DNA from: an uncultured Pseudomonadota bacterium
Lineage (GTDB): Bacteria; Pseudomonadota; Gammaproteobacteria; Methylococcales; Methylomonadaceae
Reading direction: 5' to 3'
Length of the DNA: 5,546 bases
Assembly: GCA_903902945.1 (NCBI GenBank)
Contig: CAIUWU010000071.1
Location: 1-5,546, forward strand
Position 1 is the stretch's first letter; each line of letters starts with the position of its first letter. This document shows, piece by piece, positions 1-5,546 of this stretch. Under the pieces are notes generated by a model that was not told where the DNA came from, did not search any database, and saw nothing but the letters and a program-made list of their open reading frames with translations. Both the position numbers and the translations under genes were made by a program.

Positions 1-483
1 AAGACTGCCGATTGCGGTATCCAGACGATCTTCCAGTCCCATTTTCAATTCACGGACCCGATCAGCTAATTCTTGATTGCGTTTCGCCGAACAGGCCCAG
101 CCCAACCCCCGGAACAAACCTCTCCGGCTGGCCAGCGCAAAGTTTTCTGCAATCGACATATTCGGTGCCGTACCGGAAAACGGATTCTGGAATACACGAC
201 CAATCAAAGCTGCCCGGCGATGTTCCGGCCAGTCGGTTATATCATCTCCGGCCAGAGCAATCCGGCCACTATCAAGCATGAAGCTACCGGCAATAGCATT
301 CAGCAGAGTTGATTTTCCAGAACCATTGCCCCCGAGCACAATCACGAATGAACCTTCCGCAATGTGTAGATTAATACCTCGCATAGGACGGACTTCGTTG
401 ACGGTATTGGCATTAAAGGTTTTACAGGCATGACTGATAGTCAGCATCGCATCGGCACCGGGCTGCTGTAACAGAGAACGCAT
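1..483 (-). CDS. ABC transporter ATP-binding protein, TrpXYZ-like family (3' end outside window)
   Basis: This is the cytoplasmic ATPase that would power the permease encoded just upstream. The 161 visible residues hold a Walker A motif GGNGSGKST (residues 51-59) and a Q-loop (VFQNPFSG, Gln99). The ABC signature, Walker B and H-loop should follow immediately but lie beyond the left edge; the last visible residues, AIGSL, are the usual lead-in to LSGGQ. The start ATG overlaps the permease stop as TGATG and has a strong GGGAGG site 7 bases upstream. A second ATG at 445-447 begins MLTISHACKTFN, which resembles the usual start of this family, but it lacks a good ribosome site, so the first 12 residues are probably a short extension. 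By sequence style and operon partners it fits COG1101. Substrate specificity lies elsewhere in the complex. Confidence 0.95.
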   Translation of the reverse strand, partial: MRSLLQQPGADAMLTISHACKTFNANTVNEVRPMRGINLHIAEGSFVIVLGGNGSGKSTLLNAIAGSFMLDSGRIALAGDDITDWPEHRRAALIGRVFQNPFSGTAPNMSIAENFALASRRGLFRGLGWACSAKRNQELADRVRELKMGLEDRLDTAIGSL

Positions 484-1418
484 CAGATAGCCTCCCGGCG
501 CATTTTGTGGAGCACCTTGTTTAAACTATCAGGCAGAATTAGTGCCACAAACACAAAAATTGCCGTAATCAGCTTCAAATCATTAGGATTCAGACCAAAC
601 GATAATGCGATAGCCACCAGTTCCCGAAATAAAACCGACCCCAATATGGCACCGACAATTGCGAAGCCGACGCTGCCGGCTCCGACCAGGGCTTCACCGA
701 TAATCACACTCGCCAGTCCCCAGACCACCATGCCAATTCCCATCTGGGCATCGGCAAATCCCTGATACTGCGCCCACAGCGAACCGGCCAGGCCTACCAG
801 CCCGTTGGAAATGGCCAATCCAACAATACGATAGGCTTCCACATTACCCCCCAACGCCCTGATCATCTGCGGATTGTCACCCGAAGCTCGCATCGCAGTA
901 CCTATATCGGTTAGAAAGAATGACCATAACAACACAGCAACCAGCACCAGCAGGCTTATCATCAGCATGAATATTGCCAGATCCGCTGCCGCTACGGTCC
1001 AGCCCAATATGACAACATCGGCGCTACCAAACAGCTCCAGTCCGATGGTTTCGCAATAACCGGCCAGACTTTTGACTCCCAGAAACGGAATATTGCTCCG
1101 GCCCATCACCCGCAGATTCACCGAATACAACGCTGTCATCACCAGGATACCGGCCAGTAAAGAATTAATTTTGAACACAGTCTGCAACACGCCCGACACG
1201 GTACCGGCCAGCATCCCGGCCACAAAACCGGCTCCGGTTGCCAGCAAGGGGTTTACGCCCATTTTGACCAGTAATACGCCGGTAACGGCAGCGCCAAACG
1301 TTAACGAACCATCGACGGTGATGTCAGCAATATCGAAAATGCGAAAGGAAATATAAACACCAATTGCCAGCAAGGCCAGGATAGATCCCAGCGTCAGAGC
1401 ACCTATCAGTAAAGTCAT
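483..1418 (-). CDS. ABC transporter permease, TrpY/COG4120-like (BPD_transp_2 superfamily)
   Basis: This 311-residue inner-membrane protein would form the translocation pore of the ABC transporter. It is highly hydrophobic with about eight likely membrane segments (approximately residues 3-25, 38-52, 57-82, 86-104, 145-170, 196-217, 228-262 and 282-298). Family-like landmarks are DITVDGSLTFGAAV (32-45), INSLLAGILVMTALYSVNLR (84-103) and the cytoplasmic loop GTAMRASGDNPQMIRALG (173-190), which is the expected contact with the ATPase. WAQYQGFADAQMGIGMVVWG (215-234) is also typical of this group. An earlier in-frame ATG at 1454 exists, but the start at 1418 is preferred: it overlaps the upstream stop as ATGA, has an AGGGG site 7 bases away, and puts the first membrane helix at the N-terminus. 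It is related to branched-chain amino acid permeases. Relatives sit with TrpX-type binding proteins, but the substrate here is unknown. Confidence 0.93.
   Translation of the reverse strand: MTLLIGALTLGSILALLAIGVYISFRIFDIADITVDGSLTFGAAVTGVLLVKMGVNPLLATGAGFVAGMLAGTVSGVLQTVFKINSLLAGILVMTALYSVNLRVMGRSNIPFLGVKSLAGYCETIGLELFGSADVVILGWTVAAADLAIFMLMISLLVLVAVLLWSFFLTDIGTAMRASGDNPQMIRALGGNVEAYRIVGLAISNGLVGLAGSLWAQYQGFADAQMGIGMVVWGLASVIIGEALVGAGSVGFAIVGAILGSVLFRELVAIALSFGLNPNDLKLITAIFVFVALILPDSLNKVLHKMRREAI
491..496 (-). promoter_or_regulatory. Ribosome binding site of the ATPase gene
   Basis: GGGAGG on the minus strand lies 7 bases before the ATG at 481-483 and inside the permease coding sequence. It supports that ATG over the internal one at 445-447. 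Confidence 0.75.
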
Positions 1419-2677
1419 GCGGATTCCCCTCTGGCAAATTTCAATGGCGCACACCAGACCGCACCACGCTGCAGATAACTTTCTCCGGAGCCCACTCCGG
1501 CACGGTCATCATTAATCAGATGCAGCAGATCACGAATAGTCTGGCTTTCCATCAGCTGATCAATGCTGTCCTGCAAATCGATAGCGCCTTTGGGTACCGG
1601 CCGGTACGGCACGACCGCTGCATGAAAATGTCCGTAAACCCGACTATCGGCGGCCATAGGCCGTAAATAAGCTAGCAGCTCGGTTTGCGGATTCTGAGCC
1701 AAGATGCCGACAATCAGACTGGTTTCCTGGTGATAAGCCGGTTCGGCGGTGAACAACAGTTTGTCGCGGATGTCCGGAAAACCAAACAGATCATCCCCAG
1801 CAGCTTGCGGTGCAATCTGTAATCCTGCGCCAACCAGATTGGCGGTTTCAGCAATCATGACGACAACCGCCTGATCGCCACACAATGCCAGTACCGCCTC
1901 GCACAGCTGACTAAGTCCGGTTGCCGCTTGCTGTTCAACTTCACCAAACCGCAGCAGGTGGCTAAACTCGCCTGTCAGCTGACAACCATAAATCAGGTTC
2001 AGCTTGGCGACCATACTACCTTCACTGGCCAGCCAGTCCGGATGCGCAGCATCACACCCCGGTCTGACAATCGCCAGACCATTGACAGCCAGCAGTTCGC
2101 CGGCCTGAGCCAATGCATCGTCGGTTTCACCAATGGCTCCCAAACCAATTACGACAGTCTGTTGCGTCAAGTCCAGGCAATGGCTGGCTAACAGTGCGGC
2201 TTTGCCTTGTAATACCGATTCGGGATTACCCAGCAAGCGGGCAGACACCGCCTGTCCGGCATCTAAATGATACAACTGATAACTCTGCTCACCATGCCGC
2301 CAAAGACGGGAGACTGGGGCGGTGCTTGCTGGTGCATCTGATTCAACAGTTTGCCTCGGGCTCGGGGCTGCTGATTTTTCAGCGGCTAATAAATTTTGGA
2401 ATCCGATCAGATTTAGCACCGTTTCAACGGCAGTTGAAGGGTTAATGATGCGTAACTGACCGCCAATAGTTTTCAATTGCTTGGCTAAAACCACCAGTAC
2501 CCTGATTCCTGCTGAACTCAGATAAGTAACGCCAGATAAATCCAATGCCACCTGATGGCAACCGGCATGTAAAGTTTCCTGCAGAGATTTACTGACATTT
2601 CCGCTCCAGGCTGCATCGAGCCGCCCGCGCAGTTCAATCCGCATTTCATTACCATCGCGATAAGACACTATTTCCAC
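1415..2677 (-). CDS. STAS-domain protein with an unrecognised C-terminal domain, encoded within an ABC transporter operon
   Basis: This 420-residue, apparently soluble cytoplasmic protein starts with a STAS domain (residues 1-98). The central motif is VTYLSSAGIRVLV (50-62), after a hydrophobic strand VALDLSGV (43-50). Ser54/Ser55 are the candidate phosphorylation residues. A Ala/Ser/Pro-rich linker (about 98-123) leads to a domain of about 300 residues that I cannot assign. It contains TVVIGLGAIG (174-183), RFGEVEQQAATGLSQL (243-258), VVVMIAETANLVGAG (271-285), a His-rich GHFHAAVVPYRPVPKG (349-364) and LLHLINDDRAGVGSGES (384-400). The start is GTG, with an in-frame TAA directly before it and GGAG 10 bases upstream. 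The gene follows the binding-protein gene by 33 bases, and its stop overlaps the permease start. It could regulate the transporter by binding the ATPase, as the STAS protein MlaB does with MlaF, or act as an anti-sigma-factor antagonist. The context is certain; the mechanism is inference. Confidence 0.88.
   Translation of the reverse strand: MEIVSYRDGNEMRIELRGRLDAAWSGNVSKSLQETLHAGCHQVALDLSGVTYLSSAGIRVLVVLAKQLKTIGGQLRIINPSTAVETVLNLIGFQNLLAAEKSAAPSPRQTVESDAPASTAPVSRLWRHGEQSYQLYHLDAGQAVSARLLGNPESVLQGKAALLASHCLDLTQQTVVIGLGAIGETDDALAQAGELLAVNGLAIVRPGCDAAHPDWLASEGSMVAKLNLIYGCQLTGEFSHLLRFGEVEQQAATGLSQLCEAVLALCGDQAVVVMIAETANLVGAGLQIAPQAAGDDLFGFPDIRDKLLFTAEPAYHQETSLIVGILAQNPQTELLAYLRPMAADSRVYGHFHAAVVPYRPVPKGAIDLQDSIDQLMESQTIRDLLHLINDDRAGVGSGESYLQRGAVWCAPLKFARGESA
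1426..1430 (-). promoter_or_regulatory. Ribosome binding site of the permease gene
   Basis: AGGGG on the minus strand lies 7 bases upstream of the ATG at 1416-1418, within the end of the STAS gene. It is the main evidence for the shorter permease start over the one at 1454. Confidence 0.7.
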
Positions 2678-2698
2678 TTAACGTAATCTCCAATTCAT

Positions 2699-2710
2699 CC
2701 CGGTTCCGGG
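2699..2710 (-). other. Short GC-rich hairpin between binding-protein and STAS genes
   Basis: Complementary arms CCCGG (2699-2703) and CCGGG (2706-2710) lie directly after the TAG of the binding-protein gene, inside the 33-base spacer. No T-run follows on the minus strand, so it is not a standard terminator. It might slow 3' decay of the first transcript segment. The stem is short, and chance occurrence is possible. Confidence 0.3.
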
Positions 2711-4705
2711 CTACTGATAATGTCGGTCGGCTTGCTTAAGCAAGGCATCTGAAATACTAAAACCCTGCAATCTGGCGTTTTCCTGATTCACAATCAAATG
2801 CATTTTTGAGGGTCTGTTGAACGGAATATCAGCCGGGGACTGACCTCGCATGACTGCTACCGTTTTTAAGGCGGCATCATAACCCGCCTGATAATAATCC
2901 AGCGTGTAGGCCAGCGCCGCTCCCTGTTTAATGCCCGCTTCGGCAAAACACAGCAGCGGTACACGGCTGCGGAAAGCGGCCTGGGCTATGGCCATAAATC
3001 CAGATGCGGATTGATTGTCAGGAATCTGAATAATGGCATCGATTTGCTGACTGGCCAGTGCCAGTGCAGCATCATTGATTTCACTGGCGGAATTAACCGG
3101 CAAAGCCACTACGCTAATGCCCTGCGCCTGCATTTGTGCGGTAAAGACTTGTTTACTGAATACCGAATTATCTTCGGCGGGTGCAAATAAAGTACCTACT
3201 TTATGCCAATGCGGAAAATGTCTGGCAACCAGTGCCGCCATTTCTGCATAAGGGCCCAGCGTGTAAACTCCGGTGACATTAGGTTTATGCTGATTATCAT
3301 CAGTACCGGCTCCAGCAATGAATGGATTGGAAACCAGCGTAAAGATCAGCGGAATTTTTTTAATTTTATTGATCGCAGTTTGCAATGTAGGTGTCGATAA
3401 AGTGATCAGTAATTCAGTGCCGTCACTGTTAGCCGCATCGATCAACGTCGGCAGCAAAGCCATATCACCCTGAGCAGAGTTTTCAACCAGTTGATAATCG
3501 CGGTCTTTAACTAAACCCGCATCACGAAACCCGTCATTAAAGCCACGCAAGGCATCTTCGGCCGGCGGCGTTTCAATATACATCACCCGTTTCAGCTTCC
3601 AGATATGATGCGATGGGGCCTGGGCGGTAGTCGTCATCGAACTGGCCACAACCTGACTGACCCCATGAATATCAATTACTTCTGCTGCCTGTGATTTGAT
3701 TTGATCATCAATCTGCCAGACCGCCGGCAACCTGGTCATGGTTTGTAAATTAACCACAATGCGCCGTGGTACAAAATTACGCACCGGAATCTGTGCTGAA
3801 TCGGCACCCGATAATATTTCCCCGGCAATACGTCCGGTCTCAAAACCAACATCATGGTAATTGGCGCCCAGATCAAACAAACCACCCCGCTTCGCATGAC
3901 TGGTGATATTGGAAAATACCGGAATATGCGCCGACTGTGCGACCGTAATCAGACTTTCAATTGCGTTGTTTACCGTTAAGTCTCCCCCCGCCCAGAAAGC
4001 CTGCGCACCTCTAGCCACCAGTGATACTGCAGCCTCACGCACATCTTTGCTTTGCTCAATGGGGGCTTCCAATAAAGTAATCCCTAACTGACTGGAAATT
4101 TCCCGTGCCATCCGGGTGCAGATTTCAGAATTAACTTCCGCCGGATTCCAGACCACACCGACCACTTTCAGCGAGGGATTGATTTGTTTGGCCATTTTGA
4201 AAATATCGGCTACCGGCTGCGGTGTTGCAATACCGGTCAGATAAGCAGGTTTATCAAGACTATCGAGAGATTTGATACCAACACCGGCGCTGACAGGTGA
4301 AGTCACAGAGCCAAACACATGTTTTATATGGCCTTGTTGATTGGCATTAGCCAGCACCTGCAACATTAAAGTAGAAAGCGAAATACTTAAATCGTAACCG
4401 GAGCCGACAATTTTCTGAGCCATCAGATTCGCCGTCGCCAAATCACCTTCCGGGTTGTAGCTGGTGATAGCTAGCGTCTCACCATCACGAAATCCTGCCG
4501 CTGCCAGACCATCCAGCACACCTTGCTTGGCTTCATCAACAACCGGACTTGAGCTATGCAGCAATAAAGCTAGCGAAAATTGCCGCGAAGACTGCGGCGA
4601 TTCGACCTGATTTTTACGTGAATGACGATCCGACCACAGCAAGATCGTAGCCACCAGTAAAATCAGTAAAACGGCAAGTCCGACACGATAATAAGATACT
4701 CTCAT
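2711..4705 (-). CDS. Membrane-anchored protein with two tandem ABC substrate-binding domains (COG2984/PF04392, TrpX-like)
   Basis: This 664-residue protein should capture the transported or sensed ligand on the periplasmic side. It begins with a basic N-terminus and one hydrophobic helix (residues 8-24). There is no lipobox cysteine and no clear signal-peptidase site, so it is probably an uncleaved membrane anchor. Two homologous binding domains follow. Domain 1 (about 43-327) shows HVFGSVTSPVSAGVG (129-143) and VVWNPAEVNSE (184-194). Domain 2 (about 371-650) shows the equivalent FTLVSNPFIAGAG (455-467), NVTGV (476-480) and FAPAEDNS (507-514). Typical family members have one domain of about 300-330 residues, so this is about double length. 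A linker of about 40 residues joins the domains. The ATG is the first start after an in-frame TAG 25 bases upstream; the ribosome site is weak. It heads the operon, as usual for an ABC importer. The ligand is unknown; relatives are linked to tryptophan uptake in Gram-positive bacteria. Confidence 0.92.
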   Translation of the reverse strand: MRVSYYRVGLAVLLILLVATILLWSDRHSRKNQVESPQSSRQFSLALLLHSSSPVVDEAKQGVLDGLAAAGFRDGETLAITSYNPEGDLATANLMAQKIVGSGYDLSISLSTLMLQVLANANQQGHIKHVFGSVTSPVSAGVGIKSLDSLDKPAYLTGIATPQPVADIFKMAKQINPSLKVVGVVWNPAEVNSEICTRMAREISSQLGITLLEAPIEQSKDVREAAVSLVARGAQAFWAGGDLTVNNAIESLITVAQSAHIPVFSNITSHAKRGGLFDLGANYHDVGFETGRIAGEILSGADSAQIPVRNFVPRRIVVNLQTMTRLPAVWQIDDQIKSQAAEVIDIHGVSQVVASSMTTTAQAPSHHIWKLKRVMYIETPPAEDALRGFNDGFRDAGLVKDRDYQLVENSAQGDMALLPTLIDAANSDGTELLITLSTPTLQTAINKIKKIPLIFTLVSNPFIAGAGTDDNQHKPNVTGVYTLGPYAEMAALVARHFPHWHKVGTLFAPAEDNSVFSKQVFTAQMQAQGISVVALPVNSASEINDAALALASQQIDAIIQIPDNQSASGFMAIAQAAFRSRVPLLCFAEAGIKQGAALAYTLDYYQAGYDAALKTVAVMRGQSPADIPFNRPSKMHLIVNQENARLQGFSISDALLKQADRHYQ

Positions 4706-4717
4706 AAACTCATACTG

Positions 4718-4746
4718 AATATTTAAACTCTAACAGTCTCTAACAA
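4718..4746 (-). promoter_or_regulatory. Weak candidate promoter for the ABC operon
   Basis: On the minus strand, TTGTTA (4741-4746) and AATATT (4718-4723) are separated by 17 bases, each matching four of six sigma-70 consensus positions. Transcription would start only a few bases before the ATG at 4705, leaving almost no leader, so the true promoter may lie further upstream. Confidence 0.2.
4728..4745. repeat. Tandem direct repeat CTCTAACA x2, 10-bp period
   Basis: Identical octamers CTCTAACA occur at 4728-4735 and 4738-4745, so their starts are 10 bp (one helical turn) apart. This is the spacing seen when two regulator subunits bind the same face of DNA. It lies 23-40 bases upstream of the operon start codon and overlaps the weak candidate promoter, so an operator role is plausible but unproven. 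Confidence 0.4.
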
Positions 4747-4886
4747 AGACAGCCTTCGCGCATTAGATCAGAAAATTAAAGCCAGAGGTAATTGTTAATC
4801 CTCAACTCCAGGATGCTGATGTTTGAGTATTGCAACACCACGGGCAAAAAATCAGCCTTTACCGGCGTGACAGTGGCTGGTGGCAG

Positions 4887-4909
4887 TTATCCACAAAACA
4901 TGTGGATAA
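4887..4909. promoter_or_regulatory. Pair of inverted perfect DnaA boxes
   Basis: TTATCCACA at 4887-4895 on the plus strand is the exact high-affinity DnaA box consensus. Its exact inverse TGTGGATAA follows at 4901-4909, separated by AAACA. DnaA, the replication initiator, binds such boxes at origins, at DnaA-titrating or reactivating loci (datA, DARS) and at some promoters. Flanking genes are not those usually found at oriC. As a perfect 9-bp palindrome with a 5-base spacer it could also be a site for another dimeric regulator. No T-run follows on either strand, so it is not a terminator. Confidence 0.6.
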
Positions 4910-4917
4910 GTCTGGGG

Positions 4918-4950
4918 ATTAGCAGTTGAAACTAACGCTAACTGCTTAAT
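4918..4950. repeat. Imperfect inverted repeat beside the DnaA boxes
   Basis: The arms AGCAGTT (4921-4927) and AACTGCT (4940-4946) are perfectly complementary across a 12-base loop. They extend to ATT/AAT on the outside with a one-base bulge. This could be a protein-binding dyad or a weak hairpin. It is not followed by a convincing T-run. Confidence 0.35.
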
Positions 4951-4996
4951 TTGCGAATGGTTGGCTTAAATTGACCATTTTTCGACAGACTCGATA

Positions 4997-5009
4997 AATC
5001 AATAAGTTG
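4997..5009 (+). promoter_or_regulatory. IHF consensus site
   Basis: AATCAATAAGTTG matches the IHF consensus WATCAANNNNTTR at every defined position. It lies about 90 bp from the DnaA box pair. IHF bends DNA and is a cofactor at datA and DARS2 in E. coli as well as at many promoters. A match this good in 500 bp is uncommon, but binding also depends on flanking AT content. Confidence 0.35.
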
Positions 5010-5164
5010 GCTTGAAAACAACTTTGTCGTACCACGGCCATAGTCGCAATGCCAGACGATTTTGGGGATTTTTAAGTGATGCATAACCCTAAAAAGCTCA
5101 TCCCGACGCTTGGCTAAGCCTGCGGTAAAAAACCAAATAACAGTGTCTAAAACGGCGACAACTG

Positions 5165-5170
5165 TATAGA
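5165..5170 (+). promoter_or_regulatory. Possible -10 element for the STAS gene
   Basis: TATAGA lies 53 bases before the GTG start and would give a leader of roughly 45 bases. No good -35 hexamer is present 16-18 bases upstream, so this is only a candidate. Confidence 0.2.
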
Positions 5171-5212
5171 CTAGCCATCCTTTGCTATCTAACCCCAATC
5201 GGTCTAACCCAC

Positions 5213-5216
5213 AGGA
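5213..5216 (+). promoter_or_regulatory. Ribosome binding site deciding the GTG start of the second STAS gene
   Basis: AGGA is placed 7 bases before GTG at 5224-5226. This, together with the expected STAS domain length, fixes the start at this GTG. Confidence 0.65.
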
Positions 5217-5223
5217 ATCACCA

Positions 5224-5546
5224 GTGCTCGACATTTCCACAACTTTGCATCCTTCCGCTGCCATTCTGCATCTGCAGGGCCGGATTGATTCGGCCTCCAG
5301 TCGGCAACTGGAACAGATTGCCGCTACTCAAATTGACAACGGCCATCTGAAACTGATTCTGGATTTTGAGCAAGTTGATTACATCAGCAGTGCCGGATTG
5401 CGCTCGGTGTTGCTGATCACCCATAAACTGATTGATCTCAGCGGCAGCCTGACGGTTTGTAATCTGAATCCATCGGTTTTAACCGTGTTCGAAATTACCG
5501 GGTTCAGCAAAATCATCAGCCACTATTCTTCGCTGGAAGATACCCT
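5224..5546 (+). CDS. STAS-domain protein (anti-sigma-factor antagonist-like), 3' end outside window
   Basis: The visible 107 residues cover essentially one whole STAS domain. The first strand region ILHLQGRIDSASSRQLEQI is at 15-33, and the central strand LILDFEQVDYISSAGLRSVLL at 44-64 contains the SSAGLR motif (Ser55/Ser56). The closing segment TVFEITGFSKII is at 87-98. Stand-alone STAS proteins are usually 100-115 residues, so the gene may end soon after the window, or it may continue into another domain. Its start is GTG with AGGA 7 bases upstream. It resembles the STAS domain of the operon protein (YLSSAGIR versus YISSAGLR, IGFQNLL versus TGFSKII) and is transcribed divergently from it. 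The likely role is as a phosphorylatable switch protein, possibly with a kinase and phosphatase encoded downstream. That partner is inferred, not seen. Confidence 0.88.
   Translation, partial: MLDISTTLHPSAAILHLQGRIDSASSRQLEQIAATQIDNGHLKLILDFEQVDYISSAGLRSVLLITHKLIDLSGSLTVCNLNPSVLTVFEITGFSKIISHYSSLEDT

Larger units (their letters stand above)
4706..5223. other. Divergent intergenic region (518 bases)
   Basis: This AT-richer stretch separates the leftward ABC operon from the rightward STAS gene and must carry both promoters. In order it holds an 8-base tandem repeat near the operon start, two inverted DnaA boxes, an imperfect hairpin, an IHF-like site and a leftward open frame of doubtful coding value. 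From about 4746 to 4886 I see only scattered AT-rich sequence, with no tRNA, T-box or other recognisable leader. No strong promoter stands out on either strand. Confidence 0.8.
4938..5234 (-). other. Leftward open frame, possible decayed gene remnant
   Basis: An uninterrupted leftward frame of about 100 codons runs through the intergenic region. It includes a hydrophobic stretch GWLVYTVVAVLDTVIWFFTAG followed by AKRRDELFRVMHHLKIPKIVWHCDYGRGTT. The spacing of W, D and a later hydrophobic-CDYG segment faintly recalls the catalytic core of IS1-like transposases, but I cannot confirm it. There is no good ribosome site, and the 5' end overlaps the start of the opposite STAS gene. GC over 4981-5220 (about 44% by hand count) is lower than in the operon genes. 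It may be a truncated transposase remnant or simply a chance open frame. Confidence 0.2.

Noticed and set aside
12..433. Overlapping rightward open frames opposite the ATPase gene
   Set aside because: The opposite strand encodes an unmistakable ABC ATPase with a Walker A motif and Q-loop; these frames have no ribosome site or recognisable protein features.
222..1210. Frequent CCGGCCAG words, resembling an uptake signal or dispersed repeat
   Set aside because: Most copies are in frame and read as Leu-Ala-Gly (CTG GCC GG) in the membrane and ATPase proteins, so codon preference explains them.
1419..1454. Longer permease start at 1454
   Set aside because: It would add 12 polar residues before the first membrane helix and a 40-base overlap with the STAS gene. 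The ATG at 1418 has an AGGGG site and a standard ATGA overlap.
4706..4870. T-box or tryptophan-responsive leader upstream of the TrpX-like gene
   Set aside because: I found no TGGNACCGCG T-box core and no terminator/antiterminator pair on the minus strand; the sequence gives no support for such a leader.
4887..4950. Rho-independent terminator at the palindromes
   Set aside because: Neither the DnaA-box palindrome nor the 4918-4950 dyad is followed by a T-run on either strand, and no gene ends here.
4957..5017. Direct repeat GTTGGCTT(A/G)AA at 4960-4970 and 5006-5016
   Set aside because: There are only two short imperfect copies with no regular period or link to the other signals; chance is likely in this AT-rich stretch.
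5218..5424. Leftward open frame opposite the second STAS gene
   Set aside because: The plus strand here encodes a clear STAS domain with a matching ribosome site; the antisense frame is a shadow.

Overview
This looks like chromosomal DNA from a Gram-negative proteobacterium. GC is moderate: roughly half in the genes, and about 44% by hand count in the stretch before the last gene. Shine-Dalgarno sites are clear, ATG and GTG starts are both used, and two perfect copies of the E. coli-type DnaA box are present. A gammaproteobacterium, perhaps a methanotroph relative (Methylococcales), is my best guess. That placement is an impression, not something the sequence proves.

Four genes run leftward as one compact operon covering positions 4705 to 1. 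The first encodes a membrane-anchored protein with two consecutive ABC-type substrate-binding domains of the TrpX-like family (COG2984/PF04392). After 33 bases comes a 420-residue protein with an N-terminal STAS (anti-sigma-factor-antagonist) domain and a C-terminal domain of about 300 residues that I do not recognise. Its stop overlaps the start of the membrane permease (COG4120, BPD_transp_2 type) as ATGA. The permease stop overlaps the start of the ATPase (COG1101 type) as TGATG. The ATPase runs off the left edge just before its ABC signature motif.

A second, stand-alone STAS gene starts at 5224 on the plus strand, divergent from the operon, and is cut by the right edge. The 518-base intergenic region (4706-5223) holds two perfect DnaA boxes in inverted orientation (4887-4909), a perfect match to the IHF consensus (4997-5009), and an 8-base direct repeat with a 10-bp period close to the operon start (4728-4745). 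It also holds an imperfect hairpin (4918-4950) and a leftward open frame that may be a decayed gene remnant.

Taken together, this looks like a complete uptake or sensing ABC module with a STAS regulator built into the operon and a second STAS protein next door. Two models fit. In one, the large STAS protein is a regulatory subunit docking on the ATPase, as MlaB does on MlaF. In the other, the two STAS proteins belong to a partner-switching pathway (kinase, phosphatase, antagonist) that reads the state of the transporter. The substrate cannot be told from the sequence.
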